Below, in pieces: positions 1-5,720 of a DNA stretch of 5,792 nt. Under the pieces are notes generated by a model. The model searched no databases. It saw only the letters and a list, made by a program, of their open reading frames with translations, and had not been told where the DNA came from. The position numbers and the translations under genes are program-made. Numbering within the stretch: position 1 is the first letter of the stretch; each line of letters starts with the position of its first letter. Source of the DNA: an uncultured Methylobacillus sp. (GTDB taxonomy: Bacteria; Pseudomonadota; Gammaproteobacteria; Burkholderiales; Methylophilaceae); the NCBI GenBank assembly GCA_946481235.1, contig CAMLME010000119.1, positions 1 to 5,792 of the forward strand. The letters are read 5' to 3'.

Positions 1-671
1 TGAAGGCGCTTCAGGCGCGCAAGCTGCGTTTCGGCGACACCACGGCTGTGCTGGCCGGCTCGCACATGATCGACGACAGCTACGCGCTGCCTGCCCCGAA
101 TCCCGCGCTCAAGACTGTGCTGGTGCTTGGGCTGGGGCCGGATAAGGAAAAAGTGTCCGGGTATCAGGTGACCTATGAGTTATTGCGTGATTGGGCGGAG
201 TGCCATCCCGAATACCGAGTTCTCGTAAAAGCCCATCCGCGCAGTCGCATGGAGTTTTGGGGCGAGGCCGAGCGGCGCTTGTCGAATGTGCAGGTGTTGC
301 CGCCGGGGTGTACGCTAGCACAGGCATTGGGCATGGCATCCATCGTAGTTAACATCATGTCGAACGCAGTAATCGAAGCCGCGCTAGCGAAGAGGCCGGT
401 GCTATTCGTTCATTGCGGCAACGGGAAGGATATTCTCTCCCAGAGGCAGTTTTTCGGCGGTCAGATCGATACGGTGGAGGCTTTGGAACAGGGGGTTCAG
501 GCGCTGGAGCAGGATTACGCCCTGTCGCGGCAGCGCTCCGAGGAGTTTGCAGACTATCATCTTGCTTCCGGCATGGACGGGCTGCGTCAGAATGTCTCCG
601 ACTTGGAGCGTCTGCTAGCCGGCCTCCCCCCCGAAGCACCTACAGAAAAAATAGAAAAAATCATCAGATGA
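1..671 (+). CDS. GT-B-fold glycosyltransferase-like protein, 3' part (5' end outside window)
   Basis: The reading frame is open from the window edge (first full codon at base 3), so the start lies upstream; the GTG at 48 is internal. About 222 residues are visible. They resemble the C-terminal nucleotide-binding half of a GT-B-fold enzyme: a hydrophobic strand TVLVLGLG, then KAHPRSR (from base 228), recalling the K-x-HP motif of CDP-glycerol glycerophosphotransferase-like and Kdo-transferase-like enzymes, then SNAVIEAALAKRPVLFV (from base 360), which fits the usual S-x3-E-A loop followed by a beta strand near the donor phosphates. The tail (TEKIEKIIR) is encoded by an A-rich stretch with two runs of six A. 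The stop overlaps the next gene's start as ATGA, implying one transcript and translational coupling with the O-antigen ligase-type gene. Inference: a cytoplasmic transferase for a surface glycan. Donor and acceptor cannot be read from this fragment; a 2-epimerase-like GT-B protein is an alternative. Confidence 0.65.
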   Translation, partial: KALQARKLRFGDTTAVLAGSHMIDDSYALPAPNPALKTVLVLGLGPDKEKVSGYQVTYELLRDWAECHPEYRVLVKAHPRSRMEFWGEAERRLSNVQVLPPGCTLAQALGMASIVVNIMSNAVIEAALAKRPVLFVHCGNGKDILSQRQFFGGQIDTVEALEQGVQALEQDYALSRQRSEEFADYHLASGMDGLRQNVSDLERLLAGLPPEAPTEKIEKIIR

Positions 672-1834
672 CGAATATTAATTCAGCAAATCACAACGTT
701 TTGACGGGAATCCAGTATCGCGTGATGGCAGGCCTGTTCCTGCTGTTCAATCTCAGTTTTTACCTTCCGGTCTCTCCGAAGTCGGTGTTTTATATTGGTT
801 TGATGCTGCCGGGCCTCGTCTGGTTGTTGATGCGTCCTGCTGCCTTGCCGGCGTTCTTCAAGGCATTTGGCCTGTTATTGCTGCCGTTGGCAGCGATCCA
901 GTTGCTTAATATCCGCGAGGCGGTTGAAATCAAGCTGTGGATTTTCCTGATGGTTTTTCTGGCCTGTTGTGTGATGGTGGAGCGAAGCGAGTGGGGTGCC
1001 GATCGTGTTTACCGCATTTTTGCCTGGTTCGGCGTCTTTGCTCTGCTGTATGCGACGGCCGAATGGTTGTGGGTTTGGCAGCAGACAGGAGGCTGGATCC
1101 GGTACGATCACCTTTTCGGGCGCCGTATGGATCCGAATAACACTTCGGTTCTCATTACTTGCGGCTTGGCATTTCTCTGGCTGACGAGTATCGAGCCCCG
1201 GCTAGAGCAACGAGGGAAACCTTATCTTTTTGCTGGGTTGCTTATGCTGTCCTGCGTTGTGCTTCTATCTGCCGTGGTTTTCCAGTCACGCTCTACGTTG
1301 GTGGGGTTCGGACTCTTCATGGCAGCGTATGTCCTGTTGCGCAGGCTTTGGGGCTTGGGGCTGATGACGGTGCTGGGCGTGGTTTTAGTGGCATATCTGG
1401 TTGGAGCTGACCAGATGCTCAGCCAACGCGGAGCAAGCTACCGTCCAGAGATCTGGGCGGATGCGTGGCACAGGGTGGTCGATACATGCGGGATCGTCCT
1501 CGGGTGCGGTGAGGATGGGTATCGCTTCATCGGGCAATTCAAGCACACGCACAATCTGCCGCTCGGGATTCTGTATAGCGATGGATTGGCCGGGCTCGTC
1601 CTGGTCGGGATTTTTGTTTTCTTTTACGTGCGAGACGGTATCCAGCTGAAGACTCCCTGGTTCCTCATCTCCATGATTGGCATCGGTGCGTTGATGACTA
1701 ACACGGGCTGGCTACTGGGGCGGCCTAAAGCGTTCTGGGCCTATTTCTGGATCCCGATTCTCATTGCCTTCATTCAGATGCGACACGAGCAGGTGGATCG
1801 TTATCTTGCAGCTAGAAGTTCTATCAAAGCGTGA
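668..1834 (+). CDS. O-antigen ligase / polymerase family (Wzy_C-type) membrane protein
   Basis: A 388-residue polytopic inner-membrane protein with roughly ten or more hydrophobic segments (e.g. residues 20-35, 41-55, 64-82, 89-103, 118-136, 161-173, 187-206, 211-248, 307-321, 331-350, 357-370). Family marks are QSRST (206-210), RGASYRPEIWADAW (254-267), a glycine pair GCGEDG (279-284), and HTHNLPLGILYSDGLAG (293-309). The last is the region holding the essential His in WaaL-like ligases, and the Arg-rich periplasmic loop before it is also typical. Such proteins either ligate O-antigen to lipid A-core (WaaL) or polymerise glycan units (Wzy); sequence alone does not separate these. The ATG at 668 was chosen because it overlaps the previous stop as ATGA. 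The frame stays open upstream to 413, but that extension lies inside the previous gene and is Arg/Ser/Ala-rich without family character. No Shine-Dalgarno is visible, consistent with coupling. It ends 4 bases before the convergent galE stop. Confidence 0.85.
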   Translation: MTNINSANHNVLTGIQYRVMAGLFLLFNLSFYLPVSPKSVFYIGLMLPGLVWLLMRPAALPAFFKAFGLLLLPLAAIQLLNIREAVEIKLWIFLMVFLACCVMVERSEWGADRVYRIFAWFGVFALLYATAEWLWVWQQTGGWIRYDHLFGRRMDPNNTSVLITCGLAFLWLTSIEPRLEQRGKPYLFAGLLMLSCVVLLSAVVFQSRSTLVGFGLFMAAYVLLRRLWGLGLMTVLGVVLVAYLVGADQMLSQRGASYRPEIWADAWHRVVDTCGIVLGCGEDGYRFIGQFKHTHNLPLGILYSDGLAGLVLVGIFVFFYVRDGIQLKTPWFLISMIGIGALMTNTGWLLGRPKAFWAYFWIPILIAFIQMRHEQVDRYLAARSSIKA

Positions 1835-1838
1835 TGGG

Positions 1839-2855
1839 TTAGCTGCTTAGGTGGTTGAAATAGCATTGCCAGCGCCAGGCATCGGCACACATCAGGTCTA
1901 GCCCTCGTTCTGCTTGCCATCCCAACTCTAGCAGTGCCTTATCGGTATTCGCATAGCAACTGGCAATATCTCCGGGGCGGCGCGGGACCATTTTATAAGC
2001 CACGGTTTTGCCGGATACCTGCTCAAAAGCCCGGACGATTTCCAGCACGCTATAACCCTTGCCTGTGCCCAGGTTGAAGACATGAAGCCCGGCATGTGCC
2101 CGAAGAAAATCCAGTGCCTTGAGGTGCCCTAGCGCCAGGTCGACGACATGGATGAAATCGCGCACGCCCGTTCCATCCGGTGTCGGGTAGTCGTTCCCGA
2201 AAACCGATAGGTACTCCAGTTTCCCGGTAGCCACTTGTGCGACATAGGGCAGAAGATTATTGGGAATGCCGTTGGGCGCTTCGCCGATCAGCCCGCTACG
2301 ATGCGCGCCTATCGGATTGAAGTAACGGAGGGTCGCAATGCGCCAATCCGGATCGGCCTTGGCGAGGTCCTCCAGTACTTCCTCGATCATCAGCTTGGTT
2401 CGGCCGTAAGGATTGGTTGCCCGCAGTGGGGCATCTTCTTTGACGGGTAAAACATCGGGGTCGCCGTAGACCGTTGCCGAGGAGCTGAAGACCAGTTGCT
2501 TTACGCCGTGCCGGATCATCGCCTGGAACAGCACAATACTGCCATGGACGTTGTTTTCGTAATACTCCAGCGGCTTCGCAACGGACTCACCCACTGCTTT
2601 CAGGCCGGCGAAGTGGATCACGGCGTCGAAGTGGTAGCGCGTGAAGAGAGCCTCCAGCAACGCAGCATCGCGCATATCGCCTTCGACGAAATCGGGACTT
2701 TTTCCGGTAATTTTTTCAATACTCTGCAACACTTCGCTCCGACTGTTGGAGAGGTTGTCGAGGATGACGACCTCGTGGCCTGCGGTGAGCAGTTCCACGA
2801 CGGTGTGGGAGCCAATGTAGCCGGTGCCGCCGGTGACCAGTATCATTTTGTGCAT
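1839..2855 (-). CDS. galE: UDP-glucose/UDP-N-acetylglucosamine 4-epimerase
   Basis: A 338-residue short-chain dehydrogenase/reductase epimerase, the same length as E. coli GalE. It interconverts UDP-Glc and UDP-Gal (and possibly the N-acetyl forms) in the cytoplasm using bound NAD. Visible marks: the Rossmann motif TGGTGYIGSH (8-17), ILDNLSNS (31-38), HFAGLKAVGES (81-91), FSSSATVYG (123-131), the catalytic Y150-G-R-T-K154, RYFNPIGAH (177-185), the sugar-binding stretch DGTGVRDFIHVVDL (227-240), and RRPGDIASCYAN (292-303). By hand alignment Cys300 occupies the E. coli Tyr299 gatekeeper position, predicting acceptance of N-acetylated substrates. The C-terminus ends RWQCYFNHLSS rather than the frequent NPxGY. 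Start choice: the ATG at 2855 gives the family length; the ATG at 2846 (MILVTGG) is a close alternative. The longer TTG (2906) and ATG (2879) starts are disfavoured because they overlap a candidate promoter. It is convergent with the ligase-type gene and divergent from the GT9 gene. Confidence 0.95.
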   Translation of the reverse strand: MHKMILVTGGTGYIGSHTVVELLTAGHEVVILDNLSNSRSEVLQSIEKITGKSPDFVEGDMRDAALLEALFTRYHFDAVIHFAGLKAVGESVAKPLEYYENNVHGSIVLFQAMIRHGVKQLVFSSSATVYGDPDVLPVKEDAPLRATNPYGRTKLMIEEVLEDLAKADPDWRIATLRYFNPIGAHRSGLIGEAPNGIPNNLLPYVAQVATGKLEYLSVFGNDYPTPDGTGVRDFIHVVDLALGHLKALDFLRAHAGLHVFNLGTGKGYSVLEIVRAFEQVSGKTVAYKMVPRRPGDIASCYANTDKALLELGWQAERGLDLMCADAWRWQCYFNHLSS

Positions 2856-2877
2856 TGCTTTTAATGAGTAGCTTGCC

Positions 2878-2906
2878 ATTATCCCTGTGGAACGCCTGCC
2901 GACCAA
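2878..2906 (-). promoter_or_regulatory. Candidate sigma-70 promoter for galE
   Basis: On the minus strand TTGGTC (2906-2901) is followed by a 17-base spacer and GATAAT (2883-2878). The -10 matches TATAAT at 5 of 6 positions, the -35 at 3 of 6. Transcription would start near 2871, leaving a leader of about 16 bases before the galE ATG at 2855. Its -35 abuts the candidate -35 of the oppositely directed GT9 promoter. It was predicted by eye only. Confidence 0.35.
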
Positions 2907-2924
2907 GTGCCGCTAGGCTATAAT
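2896..2924 (+). promoter_or_regulatory. Candidate sigma-70 promoter for the GT9 gene
   Basis: A perfect TATAAT -10 lies at 2919-2924 in the context GGCTATAATCGGCG. At a 17-base spacing the -35 position reads CTGCCG (2896-2901), only 3 of 6 to TTGACA, so the promoter would depend mostly on the -10 or on an activator. Transcription would start near 2931, giving a leader of about 28 bases before the ATG at 2959. Confidence 0.5.
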
Positions 2925-2958
2925 CGGCGCCTGATTATCCATCGATGCGTTTCAGCCC

Positions 2959-3933
2959 ATGACTTCGCCTTCCACACCTTCCGAAAAAATCCTGATTCTT
3001 GCCTCCAACAGTACCGGCAACAACATCTTTTGTACGCCGGCCATCCGCTTTTTGAAAAAGCATCTGCCGCAGGCCAGCATCGATGTGGTGGCGCTGAACA
3101 GGCTGTGTGCGGAAGTGTTCGACGGCAATCCCTCTATCGAACAGGTTTTCGTCATCGACAGTCGTCGCGCATTCGACAAGCTGGCGAAGGGCTATGATCG
3201 GGTCATCTGCCTGAACGCCAATGCAAAGAAAAAACTGGGCGACGTGCTGACGCCAATGACAACCGTCGGCAATATTTCCGGGGATAGCCATCATGCCGAG
3301 CAATTGCTCCAGTTTATGAGTGATTTGCTGAAGCGTGAGGTGACGGATGAGGACCGGTCTTACTTCATTCACTCCACGCCCGAACTCGCTTCAGCCTTGC
3401 TGAAGAATGCGGACATCGGTTCGGACAACCTGCTGATTACCATCCATCTGGGCTGCGGAACCACCAAATTGCACGGCTGGAAATTCTTTTATTCCAAGCG
3501 CGCCGACGACAAAAAACTCTGGCCGGTGGACGAATACATCAAGCTCGGCAAGGCACTGATGGCAGCCAATCCCAAGGTGCGCATCATCATCACCGGAACA
3601 CGCAACGAATCTTTTCTGGCAAAACAGTTCGAGCGCGAGGTGCCGGGCACCATCAACCTGGTCGGCAAGACCTCGGTGGCCGACCTGCACAGCCTGATGC
3701 AACGCGTCGATTTATTCATCGCGCACGATTGCGGCGTGTTTCATATAGCGGCAGCTTCCGATGTGCCCATCGTCGGCCTGTTCGGACCGACCAATCATGT
3801 GCTGACCGGCCCGTATCCGGTCAGGCCGCAGCACAAGCTCATCAAGAAAACCGAAATGGCGGAGATTACAGTGCCTGACGTGGTGGATGCTGCCTTCGCA
3901 CTGATTGCGGAATTTCCGCGCAAGCGCGCTTAA
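2959..3933 (+). CDS. Glycosyltransferase family 9 (ADP-heptose:LPS heptosyltransferase-like) protein
   Basis: A 324-residue GT-B protein of the heptosyltransferase (GT9) family, expected on the cytoplasmic face of the inner membrane, where it would add a sugar, probably a heptose, to the LPS core. The N-domain begins EKILILASNSTGNNIFCTPA (9-28), the acceptor-side P-loop-like motif usually written S-x-G-D in WaaC/WaaF. The C-domain has TIHLGCGTTKLHGWKFF (161-177), the strand RIIITGTRNE (208-217), the KTSVADLHSLM helix (237-247), and HDCGVFHIAAA (256-266) followed by IVGLFGPTN (271-279), matching the family's DSG-x-x-H-x-A-A and FGPT signatures. Odd points: Asn21 where Asp is expected, HDCG instead of NDSG, and no Cys-rich tail like that of the waaF in this window. 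The ATG at 2959 is the only ATG after an in-frame stop at 2932; no Shine-Dalgarno is visible. The gene appears monocistronic, divergent from galE, and its stop overlaps that of the kinase gene. It is not a clear WaaC or WaaF; a third core heptosyltransferase or a relative with another donor is possible. Confidence 0.85.
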   Translation: MTSPSTPSEKILILASNSTGNNIFCTPAIRFLKKHLPQASIDVVALNRLCAEVFDGNPSIEQVFVIDSRRAFDKLAKGYDRVICLNANAKKKLGDVLTPMTTVGNISGDSHHAEQLLQFMSDLLKREVTDEDRSYFIHSTPELASALLKNADIGSDNLLITIHLGCGTTKLHGWKFFYSKRADDKKLWPVDEYIKLGKALMAANPKVRIIITGTRNESFLAKQFEREVPGTINLVGKTSVADLHSLMQRVDLFIAHDCGVFHIAAASDVPIVGLFGPTNHVLTGPYPVRPQHKLIKKTEMAEITVPDVVDAAFALIAEFPRKRA

Positions 3934-3941
3934 CGCTTGCG
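3919..3941. terminator. Candidate bidirectional hairpin over two convergent stop codons
   Basis: A perfect 8-base inverted repeat, CGCAAGCG (3919-3926) and CGCTTGCG (3934-3941), encloses a 7-base loop CGCTTAA that contains both overlapping stop codons. The plus-strand 3' side is followed by only TTTACC and the minus-strand side by CGGAAATT, so the U-tracts are poor. A bidirectional terminator or an mRNA 3'-end stabiliser is plausible from position; the repeat also encodes basic residues at both protein ends, which could explain it without any RNA role. Confidence 0.45.
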
Positions 3942-4703
3942 TTTACCGAGGACCGCCTTCAGCAGGCGTTTCGATGCCCGGCTGAGTTTTTTTTCCTGTT
4001 GATAAGCCAGGAATAACCGCATCTGGTCCGTTCGACTCCAGCCTTCTGCATGGCGACGCAGCGAATCCAGATCGCGCGTCGCAACCCAGCGCCTGAACGG
4101 CAACCAGCGCGTTTTTTCGAGATCGATGAAACGCGCATCCAGGCTTCCGTCGGGATTTCTCTTCACGAACAGATGCTTGGGGTACAGGCAGGTATGCTGG
4201 AAACGGTGCGCGTGCATCTTGCGGATGATGTCGGCAAGGCTGGCGATGAGGCGGTCGCGTTCGGGCCGCTCCATCTGCCGAAGCGGCCGGAATTCTGCGC
4301 TATCCAGAGAGCGATAGCCTTCCAGTTCACGGGTGATCAGGATCGCCCGTAGGTTCCCCGCTACGCGGCGCTCGGCGTAATAAATCGGCTCCATCGACGG
4401 AATGCCGAGTTCCATGAAGCGTAGGCAGTTGCGAAACTCGCGCTCCAGCGTTGCCGCCCCACGGAAACCATGGCGCCATGAGCGGTAGACGTGATTTTCC
4501 TGCCTTTTCACAAAAATCCCGACCCAGCTGCCATCGGGAAACGTCAATGTTTGCCGGGTAACTCCGCTCCAGCCGCCTCGGGCTTGGTTGGGCGGTTCGA
4601 ACCAGGCATCGTCCGCCACCGGCCAGATATGCTCGAAGGAATCCAGGCCGTTGGCATTCAATGCATCCCGCCATTCGGTGCTGACATAGTCCAGGCAGGT
4701 CAT
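3930..4703 (-). CDS. Lipopolysaccharide kinase (WaaP/InaA, Kdo-kinase) family protein
   Basis: A 257-residue soluble protein of the eukaryotic-kinase-like LPS kinase family that phosphorylates core heptose or Kdo in characterised members. Kinase landmarks by eye: a GG-x-SGV-x-R segment (43-50), a beta-3-like strand with Lys66 (VGIFVKRQ), candidate helix-C Glu87/Glu89 (LEREF), a hinge-like ILITRELEGY (121-130), the catalytic-loop equivalent HRFQHTCLYPKHLFV (166-180) and a metal-site equivalent IDLEKTR (193-199). The catalytic loop reads H-T-C where WaaP has H-R-D; the YPKH form is, as I recall it, typical of InaA-like relatives, so activity is uncertain. The ATG at 4703 was chosen because it overlaps the waaF stop as ATGA; the frame runs 27 codons further upstream inside waaF, but that stretch lacks family features. 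The protein ends GKRKR. Its place after waaF supports inner-core modification, with translational coupling to waaF. Confidence 0.75.
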   Translation of the reverse strand: MTCLDYVSTEWRDALNANGLDSFEHIWPVADDAWFEPPNQARGGWSGVTRQTLTFPDGSWVGIFVKRQENHVYRSWRHGFRGAATLEREFRNCLRFMELGIPSMEPIYYAERRVAGNLRAILITRELEGYRSLDSAEFRPLRQMERPERDRLIASLADIIRKMHAHRFQHTCLYPKHLFVKRNPDGSLDARFIDLEKTRWLPFRRWVATRDLDSLRRHAEGWSRTDQMRLFLAYQQEKKLSRASKRLLKAVLGKRKR

Positions 4704-5719
4704 CGGCGCGGTAGGGCTTGCAAGCGGCCAATGACGGTTTGCGGTGTCATGTCGCGCATGCACTTGAAGTGCCCCAGCGGACATTCGCGCTTGAAACAGG
4801 GGCTGCAGGACAGGCTGAGGTAAAGGATGTCCGCGTCGGCCTTCATCGGCGGAGTATGGTGCGGATCAGAGGAGCCGAACAGCGCGATCAGTGGCCGATC
4901 AAGTGTTGCGGCAACATGCATCAGGCCGGAGTCATTGCTTACGGCCGCAGCGCTCAATGCCATCAGGTCTATGGCTTCTGCCAGCGATGTTTTGCCACCG
5001 AGGTCGAAGCAGCGGTTTGCGGTAAGCGCATCGATCTGCCGGGTGACCTCGACGTCCTTGCCCGAGCCGAACAGCCAGACTTCCCAGCCTTCCGCCAGTG
5101 CCCATGTCGCAACTTCCGCGAAGTATTCGGCCGGCCAACGCTTGGCAGGGCCATACTCGGCGCCCGGGCACAAGGCGAGTACCGGTGTTTGCGGTACGGG
5201 TCTGCCCAGCTTTGCGAGTGTGGCAAAAGCGTGTTCACGCGAGGCGACCAAAGCCGGTTCGGGCAACTTTGCAGGAATGCCTTCCCCCGCACTGATGCCC
5301 AGTGCCGCAAAACGATCCACGGTCTTTGGCAATTTGGCTTTGTCCAGCGGGCGAATGTCGTTCAGCAATCCGTAACGCAATTCGCCGGCGAAACCGGTCC
5401 GCTTCGGAATATTTGCACAGAAAGGGAGGATGGCCGACTTGAGCGAATTGGTCAGCAGGATAGCCTGATCGTAATGCTTGTCGCGCAATTCACGACCGAT
5501 GCGGATGCGGGCCATCAGGTCGAACTTGCCGTGGCGGAAAGGGAGCGCGATGCCCGCGCGTACTTCCGGCATGCGTTCCAGCAGTGGCAGGGTCCAGGCG
5601 GGCGCGGCGACGTCGATCTCGACACCGGGGCGCTGTTGCTTGAGCAGTTTGAACAGGCTTTGCGCGAGGATCATGTCCCCCACCCACGAGGGGCCGATGA
5701 CCAGTACCTGTTCTGCCAT
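4700..5719 (-). CDS. waaF: ADP-heptose:LPS heptosyltransferase II
   Basis: A 339-residue GT9 enzyme adding the second L-glycero-D-manno-heptose to heptose I of the LPS inner core in the cytoplasm, from ADP-heptose. Clear WaaF marks: VLVIGPSWVGDMILAQSL (5-22) with the S-W-V-G-D loop and catalytic Asp15; LLTNSLKSAILPF (88-100); the RTGFAGELRYGLLND stretch (107-121); CPGAEYGPAKRWP (184-196) in the ADP-heptose site; SNDSGLMHVAA (261-271) followed by LFGSSDPHHTPP (280-291); and CSPCFKRECPLGHFKCM (305-321), the Cys-rich C-terminal signature of WaaF. The length matches the family. The start ATG lies one base after the stop of the upstream gene, and the stop overlaps the kinase start, so three genes form one operon on the minus strand. 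No Shine-Dalgarno is obvious before the ATG. Its intact motifs make a useful reference for the variant GT9 protein encoded at 2959-3933. Confidence 0.95.
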   Translation of the reverse strand: MAEQVLVIGPSWVGDMILAQSLFKLLKQQRPGVEIDVAAPAWTLPLLERMPEVRAGIALPFRHGKFDLMARIRIGRELRDKHYDQAILLTNSLKSAILPFCANIPKRTGFAGELRYGLLNDIRPLDKAKLPKTVDRFAALGISAGEGIPAKLPEPALVASREHAFATLAKLGRPVPQTPVLALCPGAEYGPAKRWPAEYFAEVATWALAEGWEVWLFGSGKDVEVTRQIDALTANRCFDLGGKTSLAEAIDLMALSAAAVSNDSGLMHVAATLDRPLIALFGSSDPHHTPPMKADADILYLSLSCSPCFKRECPLGHFKCMRDMTPQTVIGRLQALPRR

Positions 5720-5720
5720 G

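Noticed and set aside
311..620. GCTAGC occurring three times in the first gene as a repeat family.
   Set aside because: Six-base palindromes in unrelated codon contexts with no flanking similarity; there is no sign of a larger repeat or mobile element.
644..661. Two A6 runs where a -1 slip would join the glycosyltransferase frame to the ligase-type frame.
   Set aside because: Each run is read as GAA-AAA in the zero frame, which does not form a classical X-XXY-YYZ slippery heptamer, and the ATGA overlap already explains expression of the second gene. A soluble-transferase/membrane-ligase fusion has no precedent I know of.
413..667. The ligase-type reading frame is open 85 codons upstream of 668, starting at an ATG at 413.
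   Set aside because: It lies wholly inside the preceding glycosyltransferase gene, the translated stretch is Arg/Ser/Ala-rich and unlike the family N-terminus, and the ATGA overlap at 668 gives a natural start just before the first membrane segment.
1808..1846. Inverted repeat GCAGCTA / TAGCTGC around the ligase-galE convergent junction as a terminator.
   Set aside because: Only 7 base pairs with a 25-base loop and no T-tract on either strand; it could easily be chance.
2880..2906. Longer galE starts at TTG 2906 or ATG 2879 (the latter with a weak AGGG just upstream).
   Set aside because: They add residues not seen in GalE proteins ahead of the Rossmann strand, and they overlap the candidate promoter; the ATG at 2855 gives the usual 338-residue length.
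2878..2940. Direct repeat ATTATCC (2878-2884 and 2934-2940) as a regulator binding site pair.
   Set aside because: Seven bases, AT-rich, and one copy is simply the complement of the galE -10; there is no further symmetry to support an operator.
4704..4784. A 27-codon N-terminal extension of the kinase gene inside waaF.
   Set aside because: It overlaps the conserved Cys-rich end of waaF out of frame and carries no kinase features; the ATGA-coupled start is better supported.
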